DNA from: Aliarcobacter sp.
GTDB lineage: Bacteria; Campylobacterota; Campylobacteria; Campylobacterales; Arcobacteraceae
Length of the DNA: 64,000 bases
Assembly: GCA_028690445.1 (NCBI GenBank)
Contig: JAQVBE010000006.1
Coordinates: 86,714-150,713 of the forward strand
Reading direction: 5' to 3'
The notes beneath the pieces were generated by a model. It was not told the DNA's origin. It did no database searches and saw only the letters and a list, made by a program, of their open reading frames with translations. A program made the position numbers and the translations under genes. Below, one piece after another: positions 19,963-30,906 of the stretch (within the stretch, counting starts at the first letter, position 1; every line of letters starts with the position of its first letter).

Positions 19963-21029
19963 TGAAAAACTATAGAATATCAGTAATCAAAGGTGATGGA
20001 ATAGGTCCAGAAATCGTTGATGAAGCAATAAAAGTATTAAATGCTGTTTCTAAAAAATGTGGTTTTGAATTATCTTATAAAGAATATTTAATGGGTGGAA
20101 TTGCTATTGATACAACTGGTGTTCCACTTCCAAAAGAGACAATTGATGGTGTTTTAGATTCTGATGCTTGTTTATTTGGTTCTATTGGTGGAGAAAAATG
20201 GGATACATTACCAAGAGAATTAAGACCTGAAACTGGACTTTTAAAGTTTAGAGAAGAGATGGGTGTTTATGCAAATTTAAGACCCGCTATTGTTTATGAT
20301 GAATTAGTAAATGCATCTACTTTGAAACCTGAAGTAATTAAGGGTTGTGATATTATGGTAGTACGTGAGCTTATTGGTGGAATTTATTTTGGTCAGCCAC
20401 GTGCTAATGATGGATTCAAAGCTTATAATACAATGGTTTATACAAAACCAGAAATAATTAGAATTGGTAAACAAGCATTTGAACTTGCTATGAAAAGAGA
20501 TAAAAGAGTTTGTTCTGTTGATAAAGCAAATGTATTAGAAGTTTCTCAACTTTGGAGAGATACTATGAATGAGTTATCACTTGATTATCCAGAAGTTACA
20601 CTTTCTCATATGTATGTAGATAATGCAGCAATGCAACTTGTAAGAAATCCAAAACAATTTGATGTTATTGTAACTGGAAATATTTTTGGAGATATTTTAT
20701 CTGATACAGCTTCAATGGTTGTGGGTTCTATTGGATTATTACCATCAGCTTCAACAGGAGATAAAACAGCTATTTATGAGCCAATTCATGGTTCTGCTCC
20801 TGATATTGCAGGACTTGGAATAGCAAATCCAATTGCAACAATTTTAAGTGCATCTATGATGTTAAGATACTCTTTAAATGAAGCAAAAGCAGCAGATATG
20901 ATAGAAAATGCAATAAAAGCCGCATTAAAAGATGGATATAGAACAAAAGATTTAGCTTCATTTGATGCTATTGAAGTTTTAAATACTACTGCTATGGGTG
21001 ATTTAATCACTAAATATATAAACAAATAA
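19962..21029 (+). CDS. leuB: 3-isopropylmalate dehydrogenase
   Basis: 355 residues. The NAD-dependent oxidative decarboxylase of leucine biosynthesis. Motifs include [40 protein letters not shown], the substrate-site DKANVLE and the signature NIFGDILSD, followed by GSAPDIAG. It is translationally coupled to leuD (TAATG) and ends at a terminator. Confidence 0.96.
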   Translation: MKNYRISVIKGDGIGPEIVDEAIKVLNAVSKKCGFELSYKEYLMGGIAIDTTGVPLPKETIDGVLDSDACLFGSIGGEKWDTLPRELRPETGLLKFREEMGVYANLRPAIVYDELVNASTLKPEVIKGCDIMVVRELIGGIYFGQPRANDGFKAYNTMVYTKPEIIRIGKQAFELAMKRDKRVCSVDKANVLEVSQLWRDTMNELSLDYPEVTLSHMYVDNAAMQLVRNPKQFDVIVTGNIFGDILSDTASMVVGSIGLLPSASTGDKTAIYEPIHGSAPDIAGLGIANPIATILSASMMLRYSLNEAKAADMIENAIKAALKDGYRTKDLASFDAIEVLNTTAMGDLITKYINK

Positions 21030-21030
21030 T

Positions 21031-21062
21031 AAAGGAAGCATTGCTTCCTTTATCTCTTTTTA
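21031..21062 (+). terminator. Terminator after leuB
   Basis: A 9-bp stem AAAGGAAGC / GCTTCCTTT with a 3-base loop, then ATCTCTTTTTA. Confidence 0.85.
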
Positions 21063-21134
21063 ACAAAATAATAATTATTAAAATACAATTAACTTTTTCT
21101 ATGATAATATAAATCTAAAAAATTGGATGATAAT

Positions 21135-22061
21135 ATGAATAAAAAATATAGATTAATCACAAGAAGTGATATGGATGGTTTAGTGTGTGGAACTTTACTT
21201 ACATATTTAGATATTATTGATGAGATTATATTTGTCCATCCAAAAGATATGCAAGATGGAAAAATTGCTGTTACTTTAAATGATATTACTACAAATCTTC
21301 CTTATGTTGATGGTGTTTATTTAGCTTTTGATCATCATTATTCTGAAACATTAAGAAATGAAAAAAAAGATAATCATATTATAAATCCAAATGCTCCAAG
21401 TGCTGCACAAGTTGTTTATGATTATTATGATGGTGATAATGTTTTTCCTGGATATTTTACAAGTATGATGAATGGAGCAAATAAAGCAGATAGTGCTGAT
21501 TTTATTGAGGATGATATTTTAAATCCAAGAGCTTGGGCATTATTGAGTTTCTTAATGGATTCAAGAACTGGACTTGGAAGATTTAAAGATTTTAGGATTT
21601 CAAATTATCAACTTATGATGGATTTAATTAAATATTGTGCAAAACATAATATTGATCAAATATTTGAACTCCCTGATATAAAAGAGAGGGTAGAATTATA
21701 TTTTAAATATGAAAATGAATTTAAAGAACAATTGAAAAAAGTTACAATAATTAAAGATAATTTATTAATAATTGATTGTAGATATGAAGAAGTTATCTAT
21801 CCTGGTAATAGGTTTATGATTTATGCTATGTATCCAGAACAAAATATTTCAATTCATGTTATGTGGGCAAAAGATAAAGAAAAGGTAGCTTTTAGTGTTG
21901 GAAAATCAATAATTAATAAAACTTCAAAAACAAATGTTGGTGAACTAATGCTTAAATATGGCGGTGGCGGTCACGAAGCAGCAGGTGGATGCCAAATTGA
22001 TATTAATGATTCAGTTAATGTTTTAGAAGAGTTAACTAAACAAATTAATCTAGATAATTAA
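21135..22061 (+). CDS. DHH-family phosphoesterase
   Basis: About 308 residues with an N-terminal TRSDMDGLVCG (acidic metal motif), the namesake FDHHYSE motif and the DHHA1-type C-terminus GGGGHEAAGGCQI. Family members include NrnA-type oligoribonucleases and exopolyphosphatases; the substrate cannot be set from sequence. ATG 21135 is chosen, with TTGGAT upstream; an in-frame TTG at 21123 is less likely. Confidence 0.85.
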   Translation: MNKKYRLITRSDMDGLVCGTLLTYLDIIDEIIFVHPKDMQDGKIAVTLNDITTNLPYVDGVYLAFDHHYSETLRNEKKDNHIINPNAPSAAQVVYDYYDGDNVFPGYFTSMMNGANKADSADFIEDDILNPRAWALLSFLMDSRTGLGRFKDFRISNYQLMMDLIKYCAKHNIDQIFELPDIKERVELYFKYENEFKEQLKKVTIIKDNLLIIDCRYEEVIYPGNRFMIYAMYPEQNISIHVMWAKDKEKVAFSVGKSIINKTSKTNVGELMLKYGGGGHEAAGGCQIDINDSVNVLEELTKQINLDN

Positions 22062-22088
22062 AAGAAGCTGTTAAAGCTTCTTTTTTAA
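22061..22088. terminator. Bidirectional terminator between DHH and HIT genes
   Basis: A 9-bp stem AAAGAAGCT / AGCTTCTTT, loop GTTAA, followed by a T-run on the plus strand and preceded by A-rich sequence. It overlaps the 3' end of the HIT gene. Confidence 0.85.
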
Positions 22089-22433
22089 GTTTTCATTAAA
22101 TTCTTCAAAAGAGGGTAAATTTAAATTTGCAACTCTTTGTTTTTTACCCCACATTGGTTCCGGAAAATATGAATCTTCCTCGAACCTTGCCATAATATGA
22201 AAATGTACATGAGGAATATAATTCCCAAAAGATGCAATATTTATTTTTTTTGGTTTAAAATAATCTAACATCTCTTTTTCAATTATGTCTAGGTATTTAA
22301 ATATCTCTTGTTTTGTTTCATTATTACATTGTGAAAATTCTTTTATATTTTCAATTGTAAATATTTTTAACCAAGGTATTTCCGAATTTTCTATTTCAAT
22401 TTTTATTAAGTTATTCTTGTAAATTAAAGACAA
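22071..22433 (-). CDS. HIT-family protein
   Basis: 120 residues with the histidine triad HVHFHIMAR (about 74-82), an active site for nucleotide hydrolysis or transfer. The N-terminal strand (EIENSEIPWLKIFTI) fits HIT proteins of the HinT/diadenosine hydrolase class. It stands alone on the minus strand, and its substrate is unknown. Confidence 0.83.
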   Translation of the reverse strand: MSLIYKNNLIKIEIENSEIPWLKIFTIENIKEFSQCNNETKQEIFKYLDIIEKEMLDYFKPKKINIASFGNYIPHVHFHIMARFEEDSYFPEPMWGKKQRVANLNLPSFEEFNENLKKKL

Positions 22434-22533
22434 AAGGAATCCTTTAAATATTTTTATATTTTGAAATATTACTATAATTTTTATTAAACGCCATATTTAA
22501 AGTATATTCAACTAGTTTTAAGTAAAAATTAAT

Positions 22534-22539
22534 TATAAT
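22534..22539 (+). promoter_or_regulatory. Candidate -10 box for the rpmJ-rplQ operon
   Basis: A consensus TATAAT with no competing gene on this strand gives a leader of about 150 bases before rpmJ. No good -35 is visible, which is usual in this phylum. Confidence 0.45.
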
Positions 22540-22570
22540 CCAGCTCCATTTTTCAACCACAGAAGAAGTT

Positions 22571-22596
22571 TTTATAAAATATTTTTATTTTATAAA
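22571..22596 (+). repeat. AT-only perfect hairpin in the ribosomal operon leader
   Basis: An 11-bp perfect inverted repeat (TTTATAAAATA / TATTTTATAAA, loop TTTT) in the untranslated leader of rpmJ. A related imperfect copy lies at 22617-22635. It could be leader structure or chance in AT-rich DNA. Confidence 0.4.
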
Positions 22597-22693
22597 GAGT
22601 TGGTTAAAGCTTAAAAGTAAAATATTTTTATTTACTAATGCTTTTTCCTGTTGATTAATTGGCAATAACACAAATGAAAGAGGAGACAGGCTT

Positions 22694-22807
22694 ATGAAAG
22701 TAAGAGCTTCAGTAAAGAAAATGTGTGACAAATGCAAAATTGTCAAAAGAAGCGGAATCGTTAGAGTAATCTGCGAAACTAAAAAACACAAACAAAGACA
22801 AGGATAA
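22694..22807 (+). CDS. rpmJ: 50S ribosomal protein L36
   Basis: A 37-residue protein starting [20 protein letters not shown], with the zinc-ribbon cysteines CDKC and a later [20 protein letters not shown] lies about eight bases upstream. It is the first gene of the rpmJ-rpsM-rpsK-rpsD-rpoA-rplQ operon, 5 bases before rpsM. The usual infA, map and secY neighbours are absent here. Confidence 0.95.
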   Translation: MKVRASVKKMCDKCKIVKRSGIVRVICETKKHKQRQG

Positions 22808-22812
22808 GACAC

Positions 22813-23181
22813 ATGGCAAGAATCGCAGGTGTTGATTTACCAAATAAAAAGAGAATGGAATATGCGTTAACGTATATTTACGGAATCGGATTACATAATT
22901 CTAGATTAATTTTAGATGCTGTTGGAATTGATTTCAATAAAAGAGCTTTTGAATTAACAGAAGACGAAGCGGCAATTATCAGAAAAGAAATCCAAGACAA
23001 CTATTTGGTTGAGGGTGATTTAAGAAAAAAAGTTGCTATGGATATTAAAGCTTTAATGGATTTAGGTTCATATAGAGGGTTAAGACATAGAAAAGGTTTA
23101 CCTTGTAGAGGGCAAAAGACTAAAACTAATGCTAGAACAAGAAAAGGTAAAAAGAAAACTGTTGGTGCAGCAACTAAATAA
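22813..23181 (+). CDS. rpsM: 30S ribosomal protein S13
   Basis: 122 residues, starting [20 protein letters not shown] and ending with the basic [20 protein letters not shown] tail that contacts tRNA in the small-subunit head. It follows rpmJ closely. Confidence 0.97.
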   Translation: MARIAGVDLPNKKRMEYALTYIYGIGLHNSRLILDAVGIDFNKRAFELTEDEAAIIRKEIQDNYLVEGDLRKKVAMDIKALMDLGSYRGLRHRKGLPCRGQKTKTNARTRKGKKKTVGAATK

Positions 23182-23191
23182 GGGATTGTAG

Positions 23192-23584
23192 ATGGCAAAA
23201 AGAAAAGTTACTAGAAAAAAAATTGTAAGAAAAAATATTGCTGACGGTATCGTACATATTGCTGCAAGTTTTAATAATACAATGGTTACAGTTACGGATA
23301 ATGCAGGAAACGCAATCGCATGGTCAAGTGCTGGAAATTTAGGATTTAAAGGTTCTAAAAAATCAACTCCATTTGCAGCGCAAGCAGCTGTTGAAGATGC
23401 AATGGCTAAAGCAATGGAACACGGAATCAAAAATGTTGGGATTAAAATTCAAGGACCAGGTTCAGGTAGAGATACAGCTGTTAAAGCAGTTGGAGCTATG
23501 GATGGAGTTAGAGTTACTTGGTTAAAAGATGTTACACCATTACCACATAATGGTTGTAGACCTCCTAAAAGAAGAAGAGTGTAA
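23192..23584 (+). CDS. rpsK: 30S ribosomal protein S11
   Basis: 130 residues with [33 protein letters not shown] and the C-terminal [13 protein letters not shown]. It forms the platform of the 30S subunit. Confidence 0.97.
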   Translation: MAKRKVTRKKIVRKNIADGIVHIAASFNNTMVTVTDNAGNAIAWSSAGNLGFKGSKKSTPFAAQAAVEDAMAKAMEHGIKNVGIKIQGPGSGRDTAVKAVGAMDGVRVTWLKDVTPLPHNGCRPPKRRRV

Positions 23585-23594
23585 GGAGTAAATA

Positions 23595-24221
23595 ATGGCA
23601 AGATATAGAGGACCAGTAGAAAAAATCGAAAGAAGACTTGATGCGGATCTTGGACTTAAGGGTGAGAGAAGATTATCAGGTAAAAGTGCTTTAGAAAAAA
23701 GACCATTTGCTCCAGGACAACATGGACAAAGAAGAGCAAAAATTTCTGAGTATGGTTTACAATTAAGAGAAAAGCAAAAAGCTAAATTTATGTATGGTGT
23801 TTCTGAAAAACAATTTAGAAAATACTTTATTGAAGCAGCAAGAAGAGAAGGTAATACAGGGGCTAACCTTATTACATTAATTGAACAAAGACTAGATAAT
23901 GTTGTATTTAGAATGGGATTTGCTACAACTAGAGCAAATGCTAGACAATTTACAACTCATGGACACATTTTAGTTGATGGGAAAAAAGTTGATATTCCTT
24001 CATTTATAGTAAAAGCTGGACAAAAAATTGAAATTAAAGAAAAATCAAAAACTAATCCTCAAGTTGTAAGAGCATTAGAATTAACAAATCAAACAGGAAT
24101 GGTTGACTGGGTTAATGTTGATAAAGAAAAAGTATTTGGAATTTTCACGAGAATACCAGCTAGAGAAGAAGTTGTTATTCCTGTTGAAGAGAGATTAATC
24201 GTAGAGTTATATTCTAAATAA
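23595..24221 (+). CDS. rpsD: 30S ribosomal protein S4
   Basis: 208 residues, N-terminal [20 protein letters not shown], central S4 RNA-binding domain ([20 protein letters not shown]) and the C-terminal [14 protein letters not shown]. It is a primary 16S rRNA binder and often the regulator of this operon. Confidence 0.97.
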   Translation: MARYRGPVEKIERRLDADLGLKGERRLSGKSALEKRPFAPGQHGQRRAKISEYGLQLREKQKAKFMYGVSEKQFRKYFIEAARREGNTGANLITLIEQRLDNVVFRMGFATTRANARQFTTHGHILVDGKKVDIPSFIVKAGQKIEIKEKSKTNPQVVRALELTNQTGMVDWVNVDKEKVFGIFTRIPAREEVVIPVEERLIVELYSK

Positions 24222-24238
24222 TAAGTAAAAGGTAGTTA

Positions 24239-25237
24239 ATGAAAAAATTTGCAGAAACACCGTTTTTACCAACTGAAGTTGAAATAGAGGCTATCAGTGA
24301 TAATGAAGCTAAAATATCAGCATATCCATTTGAAGATGGTTTTGCAATTACTTTAGCACACCCTTTAAGAAGACTTTTATTAAGTTCTTCAGTTGGTTAT
24401 GCACCAATTGCAGTAAAAATAGAAGGTGCTTCACATGAGTTTGACTCATTAAGAGGTATGTTAGAAGATATAGCTATTTTTGTTATAAATTTAAAGAATA
24501 TTAAGTTTAAAATAAATGGCGATAAAGAACAAGTTGTAGTTGAGTATTCTTTCAATGGACCAAGAGAAATTAAAGGTGAAGACCTTATTAACTCTGATGT
24601 TGAGATTGTATCAAAGGATGCTCATTTAGCAACAATTAATAGCGATTGTAATTTAACTTTTTCTGTAATTATTCAAAGAGGTATAGGATATATGCCTTCA
24701 GAAGATATTAGAGATATGGTTAGTTCTGATTATATTCCTATTGATGCATTTTTTACACCAGTTAAAAAAGTGGTTTATGATATTGAAAAAATGTTAGTTG
24801 AAGATAATCCTAACTTTGAAAAAGCTGTGTTTACTATACAAACTAATGGACAAATTTCTCCAATTACTGCTTTTAAAGAAGCTGTATCAGTTATGTATGC
24901 GCAAATGTCAGTTTTTAACAAAGTTTTTGATTTATCAGAAGTAACAGTAAGTGAAAGTGGTGAAGAGCCATTAGAGCTTAAAGAATTAGTTCAAAAAATT
25001 GATGATTTAAATTTAAGTGCAAGAAGTTTTAACTCTTTAGATAGAGCTGGACTTAAATTCTTAGGTGAATTAGTACTTATGAGTGAAGTTGAAGTTAAAA
25101 ATATTAAAAATCTTGGGAAAAAATCTTATGATGAAATCGCAGAGAAATTAGAATCTCTAGGTTACCCAGTTGAAAATACACTTCCAGAAAATGTTGCTTC
25201 TACATTAAGAAGAAAATTAGAGCAACTAAAAGCATAA
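24239..25237 (+). CDS. rpoA: RNA polymerase alpha subunit
   Basis: 332 residues: the N-terminal assembly domain with FEDGFAITLAHPLRRLLLSSS, an acidic linker, and the C-terminal domain with LNLSARSFNSLDRAGLKFLGEL and NLGKKSYDEI, which contacts UP elements and activators. Confidence 0.97.
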   Translation: MKKFAETPFLPTEVEIEAISDNEAKISAYPFEDGFAITLAHPLRRLLLSSSVGYAPIAVKIEGASHEFDSLRGMLEDIAIFVINLKNIKFKINGDKEQVVVEYSFNGPREIKGEDLINSDVEIVSKDAHLATINSDCNLTFSVIIQRGIGYMPSEDIRDMVSSDYIPIDAFFTPVKKVVYDIEKMLVEDNPNFEKAVFTIQTNGQISPITAFKEAVSVMYAQMSVFNKVFDLSEVTVSESGEEPLELKELVQKIDDLNLSARSFNSLDRAGLKFLGELVLMSEVEVKNIKNLGKKSYDEIAEKLESLGYPVENTLPENVASTLRRKLEQLKA

Positions 25238-25250
25238 TTAAGGGTTTAAT

Positions 25251-25601
25251 ATGAGACATAAGCATGGATATAGAAAGTTAAGTAGAACTTCTTCTCATAG
25301 AAAAGCATTGTTAAAAAATATGGCAATTGCGATTATCGAAAGAGAAAAAATCGAAACAACTGTACCTAAAGCAAAAGAATTAAAAAGATATATTGAAAAA
25401 TTAGTAACTGTTGCTAGAGACGCTGATTTAAATACACATAGATATGTATTTGCAGCTTTACAAAGTAAAGAAGCTACTAAAAAATTAATTAATGAAATTG
25501 CACCAAAATACCTAGGTAGAAATGGTGGATATACTTCAATAATTAAAACAAGAATTAGAAGAGGTGATGCTACACCAATGGCATTCATTTCTTTTGTATA
25601 A
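25251..25601 (+). CDS. rplQ: 50S ribosomal protein L17
   Basis: 116 residues, [20 protein letters not shown] at the N-terminus and [20 protein letters not shown] at the end. Last gene of the operon, followed by a strong terminator. Confidence 0.97.
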   Translation: MRHKHGYRKLSRTSSHRKALLKNMAIAIIEREKIETTVPKAKELKRYIEKLVTVARDADLNTHRYVFAALQSKEATKKLINEIAPKYLGRNGGYTSIIKTRIRRGDATPMAFISFV

Positions 25602-25623
25602 TAAGAAATAAGTAATTATTTTT

Positions 25624-25657
25624 AAGGGATAGAAGAAAATCTTCTATCCCTTTTTTA
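25624..25657 (+). terminator. Terminator of the rpmJ-rplQ operon
   Basis: A 12-bp stem AAGGGATAGAAG / CTTCTATCCCTT, loop AAAAT, followed by a T-run. Confidence 0.95.
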
Positions 25658-25771
25658 TTATTTTAATAATAAAAAGCAACTTACAAAAAACTCATTTTAT
25701 AACCTAAATTTAATCATATTTTAGATAAAATCCAGCGTAATATTACAATTGTAAAATCATAGGAGAACCGA

Positions 25772-27133
25772 TTGATAACTCTAAAAGAAGCACTAAGTTT
25801 AGCTAGTGATGATATAATAAAATTAAGAGATGATTTAAATCAAAAAATAAGAGAAAACAACATAGGTGCCTATGTTGAACAACTAACTTCAACAGATATT
25901 TCAACTTCAGGAATGGGTATTCCAATAGCTATTAAAGATAATATAAATGTAAAAAATTGGGAAATCACTTGTTCTAGTAATATTTTAAAAGGTTATATTT
26001 CACCATATAATGCAACTGTAATTAATAATTTAGAAAAAGCTGGTTTATCTCCATTTGGTAGAACAAATATGGATGAATTTGCAATGGGAAGTTCAACTGA
26101 ATCTTCTTGTTATGGAAAAACATTAAATCCAATTGATAATGAAAAAGTTCCAGGAGGAAGTAGTGGTGGTTCAGCTGCTGCTGTTGCTGCTGGAATTGCT
26201 ATTGCTGCACTTGGAACTGATACAGGTGGAAGTATTAGACAACCAGCTGCTTATTGTGGTTGTGTTGGAATGAAACCAACTTATGGAAGAGTTTCAAGAT
26301 ATGGAATAACTGCTTATTCTTCATCTTTAGATCAATGTGGACCAATAACACAAAATGTTGAAGATGCTGCTATTTTATATGACATTATAAGTGGATATGA
26401 TCCATTGGATTCAACTTCTGCAAATGTGGATTATGAAGCGGTTACTCCAAAACTTAACCCAAATAAAAAATTAACAATAGCTGTTATTGATAACTTTGTA
26501 TCACAAGCAAGTCCAGCTATTCAAAAAGGTTTTGAAAAAGCAGTTAAGGCTTTAGAAGAGGCTGGTCACAAAATAATTCATAAAAATATGTTAGACACAG
26601 ATAAGATTGTATCAACCTATTATATCGTGGCAACTGCTGAAGCATCTGCAAACTTAGCAAGATTTGATGGTGTTAGATTTGGAAATAGAAAAGGTGATGC
26701 TGGACTTAAAGATATGTATCTTCAAACAAAATCACAAGGGTTTGGATCAGAAGTACAAAAAAGAATTATGTTAGGTTCTTTTGTATTAAGTTCTGGATAT
26801 TATGATGCATATTATATAAAAGCTCAAAAAGTTAGACATTTAATAAAAAATGAATATTCTACTATTTTTGCTGAAGCTGATTTAATTTTATCTCCAGTTG
26901 CTCCGACAACTGCTCCAAAATTCGGTTCATTTAAAACTTCTTTAGAAATGTATTTAAGTGATATTTATACAATTTCTATAAATCTTGCAGGACTTCCTGC
27001 TATTTCGTTGCCTGTTGATAAAGATGAAGATGGAATGCCAGTCAGTTTTCAATTTATTGCAAAAGCGTATGATGAACAAACATTATTTGACGGTGCTTTA
27101 TCTTTAGAAAAAGCTATAAATTATATTAAATAA
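25772..27133 (+). CDS. gatA: Glu-tRNA(Gln)/Asp-tRNA(Asn) amidotransferase subunit A
   Basis: 453 residues of the amidase-signature family. The Ser-cisSer-Lys triad is visible in AIKDNINVKN, PGGSSGGSAAAVAAG and GTDTGGSIRQPAA. GatCAB amidates mischarged Glu-tRNA(Gln). The start is TTG at 25772, supported by AGGAG six bases upstream; no ATG is available nearby. gatB and gatC are not adjacent. Confidence 0.94.
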   Translation: MITLKEALSLASDDIIKLRDDLNQKIRENNIGAYVEQLTSTDISTSGMGIPIAIKDNINVKNWEITCSSNILKGYISPYNATVINNLEKAGLSPFGRTNMDEFAMGSSTESSCYGKTLNPIDNEKVPGGSSGGSAAAVAAGIAIAALGTDTGGSIRQPAAYCGCVGMKPTYGRVSRYGITAYSSSLDQCGPITQNVEDAAILYDIISGYDPLDSTSANVDYEAVTPKLNPNKKLTIAVIDNFVSQASPAIQKGFEKAVKALEEAGHKIIHKNMLDTDKIVSTYYIVATAEASANLARFDGVRFGNRKGDAGLKDMYLQTKSQGFGSEVQKRIMLGSFVLSSGYYDAYYIKAQKVRHLIKNEYSTIFAEADLILSPVAPTTAPKFGSFKTSLEMYLSDIYTISINLAGLPAISLPVDKDEDGMPVSFQFIAKAYDEQTLFDGALSLEKAINYIK

Positions 27134-27140
27134 ATATTAA

Positions 27141-28598
<1,458 letters not shown>

Positions 28599-28599
28599 A

Positions 28600-28627
28600 A
28601 AAAGAGGTTTATTAACCTCTTTTTATT
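28600..28627. terminator. Terminator after guaB
   Basis: A 9-bp stem AAAGAGGTT / AACCTCTTT, loop TATT, with A-run and T-run on its flanks, so it can serve both guaB and the convergent gene. Confidence 0.88.
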
Positions 28628-29120
28628 AAATAATAACTTCACCTTTTGGTGTATTTCTTACTTCATCTATTTTAAAACAATCATTCGCGATATTTCTTGA
28701 ACTTGTATCTTGATATTGGCTTACAATTTTATGAATTGTTTTTAATTCATCTTTTGAGAATATTGATTCATCAAACTCTTCTTCCATTTTTATAAAATTT
28801 AATTCGATAAATTTTTCTTTTTCTATAACTTCAATATCTAAATAATCTAATAATTCTTGCATTAAAAAGATTCTTTCATCATCTTCTTCTAAATCTTCTT
28901 CATTTGCAACTATATCAAAAAGTTCGCTAATTATGACAGGTTCAGGATGTCTTGCTCCTTTTATATAAGTTTCATTAAATATTTTATTTGCACAAAATTT
29001 TTGATGATTAAAATCCATTAAAAAAAGCATAATTGCTACTTTTTTATCATTCAAGTGTTTTACTTGTTTATGTAGCATATATAAAATTACATTTGCTACT
29101 TTTGTCATATCTATAGTCAA
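28626..29120 (-). CDS. Panacea-domain (SocA-like, DUF4065) protein, orphan
   Basis: 164 acidic residues. The N-terminal helix KVANVILYML, the central LNDKKVAIMLFLMDFNHQKF followed by a GARHPEPVIISELFDIV segment (the place of the family's GPVPSELYDLL), and the late SKDELKTIHKIVSQYQDTSS match the Panacea layout. Panacea proteins neutralise diverse toxins or act as proteolytic adaptors. No toxin gene is adjacent; only gene fragments lie upstream. Family call is from motif memory. Confidence 0.62.
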   Translation of the reverse strand: MTIDMTKVANVILYMLHKQVKHLNDKKVAIMLFLMDFNHQKFCANKIFNETYIKGARHPEPVIISELFDIVANEEDLEEDDERIFLMQELLDYLDIEVIEKEKFIELNFIKMEEEFDESIFSKDELKTIHKIVSQYQDTSSRNIANDCFKIDEVRNTPKGEVII

Positions 29121-29200
29121 TATTTTTCCTTTGTTTAGTAAGGGGAAGTATATAATATTAAAAATAAATATTTTGTTTAATTTTTGTTTTATTATATTAT

Positions 29201-29335
29201 TTAAATTTTAATCAAATAATCTAAATCCTTAATAGTAACAATACTTTCATTATCAAGTTTTTTTCTAAGTCTATACACTATATTTCTAATAGTATTTTCA
29301 TCAACTAATCCTTCAAAAACATTATTTTCAAAAAA
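29201..29335 (-). pseudogene. Response regulator C-terminal fragment (winged helix)
   Basis: About 44 codons ending at 29201 translate to a winged-helix tail of an OmpR-type regulator, including VDENTIRNIVYRLRKKLDN and a final TIKDLDYLI in place of the usual GLGYRI. No start or receiver domain precedes it. It is the decayed 3' end of a lost regulator gene. Confidence 0.6.
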
Positions 29336-29399
29336 TTTAGGAAGAAATAAAGTAGTTATTTATGATGAATTTGATGAATTTATAAAAACTGTAGAATAA
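29331..29399 (+). pseudogene. GGDEF-domain C-terminal fragment
   Basis: The plus-strand frame reads SKNLGRNKVVIYDEFDEF and stops at 29399. SKxxGRNxVVxY is the typical end of a GGDEF diguanylate cyclase domain. The rest of the gene is gone, and the fragment abuts the response regulator scrap at about 29330. Confidence 0.45.
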
Positions 29400-29400
29400 T

Positions 29401-29871
29401 TTATTTCACTGTTTTCATCAAAATATCACGATAGTGATTTAACTCTTTCATTTTTACATCATCACCATTGTTTATATCAGGATGATATTTATGTGCTAAT
29501 TCTTTATATCTTTTTTTTATCTCTTCTTTTGAAGGAGAGTGTGTAAATCCAAAAAAATCTTTTGCTTTTTGAACTTCATCAACCCTAGGAGCATTTGCAA
29601 AACCTTTAAAATCAGATTGATTAAAATTTCTAAATTCATTAAAATTGAAATTTTGCCCATTTTGAAATTGAGAACTATCAAATTTAAAACTAAAACTATT
29701 TGCTCTCATTTTTTTCTTGAAGTTATAAATTAAAAAAACAATAATTACAAAGAAAATTCCTACTATCATCAAAAAAGTTCCAAAATTTGTAAATATTAAA
29801 TAAAAAATAAAAAATAAAATAGCTAATCTAACTAATCTATTAAAAATATAAATAATTGTATTACTGTACAT
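29401..29871 (-). CDS. Membrane-anchored J-domain protein
   Basis: About 156 residues: one or two N-terminal hydrophobic segments (AILFFIFYLIF, LMIVGIFFVIIVFLIY), a Phe/Asn/Gln-rich linker and a C-terminal J-domain with KKRYKELAHKYHPDINNGDD, where HPD is the DnaK-stimulating motif. It probably recruits DnaK to the inner membrane. I choose ATG 29871 because AAAGGAT lies about eight bases upstream; an ATG at 29901 is in frame. Confidence 0.8.
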   Translation of the reverse strand: MYSNTIIYIFNRLVRLAILFFIFYLIFTNFGTFLMIVGIFFVIIVFLIYNFKKKMRANSFSFKFDSSQFQNGQNFNFNEFRNFNQSDFKGFANAPRVDEVQKAKDFFGFTHSPSKEEIKKRYKELAHKYHPDINNGDDVKMKELNHYRDILMKTVK

Positions 29872-30041
29872 AAAAACTATCCTTTTAAATAAAGGGTGCA
29901 TTATATAATTGTTTAGTGAATAAGTAAATTAAGGAATTATAAAACTTTAATAAAGAAGTTTCTATCCAAAAAGAGTTATCATGATTTAACATCTCCTTTG
30001 AGATATTAAATCATATGATTCTATTAATATTTTAGGATTGC

Positions 30042-30614
30042 TTATAGTGCGTGGTGTTGAGTATGCTCTTCTTCCCCTTCCGCAAATTTAAAAAATTTAA
30101 CATAAGCCTCAATATATTCTCTTCCAGCTTTGACATCGTTAATATCATAATCTTTCAATGCAAGAACACGCTCAAATTTTTTATTAAGCTCAAAAGATTT
30201 TTCTTTTTCTATCATATTTTTTAAAGGTGAGAGATTCCCGACCTCAATACTTTTATCCGCAGCTAATACTTTTTTATCAATAGTTGTTCCCGATTCTTTC
30301 AAACCCGTAAATGGTGCATTTTCTGCTATTCTATGGACTCTAACTAACGTTTCAAGAAAAAGTTTTTCAGCCACTACTTTTGCCTCTGGACTTAAATCTC
30401 TAACTTTCATACTATCTTTAAATACATTCTTAATTTCATTTTCATCTTTTAGTTGAACCCACTTCAAAGCATAGTTGACATTATTGTTTTCCATTGCTTT
30501 CTTCCCATCCGCTACAGTTGGTCCATCCATCGTGTCACAATGAGCACTAACTGAAGTAGGTATAGTAGCCATAATGCCTATTGCTGTTGCAATGCTTAAT
30601 ATTATTTTTTTCAT
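30042..30614 (-). CDS. Exported DUF6448-like protein
   Basis: 190 residues with a clear signal peptide (cleavage likely after SVSA, before HCDTMDGP). The mature protein is helical and charged with HCDTMDGP, VRHRIAENAPFTGL-like and a His-rich end (EEHTQHHAL). The pattern recalls the DUF6448 family, whose function is unknown. The first mature His/Cys and the terminal histidines could bind metal, which would fit the metal genes nearby, but this is inference. Confidence 0.6.
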   Translation of the reverse strand: MKKIILSIATAIGIMATIPTSVSAHCDTMDGPTVADGKKAMENNNVNYALKWVQLKDENEIKNVFKDSMKVRDLSPEAKVVAEKLFLETLVRVHRIAENAPFTGLKESGTTIDKKVLAADKSIEVGNLSPLKNMIEKEKSFELNKKFERVLALKDYDINDVKAGREYIEAYVKFFKFAEGEEEHTQHHAL

Positions 30615-30824
30615 TTTTCTTATTCCTTACTTATAAATATTTTTCAAAAATTGAAATTATTAATTAACATATTTTTTGTTTTAAGTTTTTAATAATTATT
30701 TATGAAGTTTCAGTCTAATTTAACTGATAAAAAAAGTCATTGATTAAAATCAAGTTTGGTTCTTGGCTAAGTTTTTGCAATGGTACCAAAAGTGACACAT
30801 GCCTTAAATATAGAATAACGTTAA

Positions 30825-30872
30825 GATGTGGCAAAAGATTTAGGAGTATCTCTTGCTACATTCTATAGATAG
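30825..30872 (+). pseudogene. Possible resolvase/invertase HTH fragment
   Basis: Fifteen codons read DVAKDLGVSLATFYR before a stop, resembling the C-terminal helix-turn-helix of serine recombinases (consensus A-K-x-L-G-V-S-x-A-T-x-Y-R). No catalytic domain is nearby. Short, so uncertain. Confidence 0.35.
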
Positions 30873-30906
30873 ATTTCTGATAGATAATATTAAATTATTT
30901 ATATTT

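Noticed and set aside
25295..25588. Hydrophobic frame opposite rplQ
   Set aside because: Antisense shadow of a highly conserved ribosomal protein gene.
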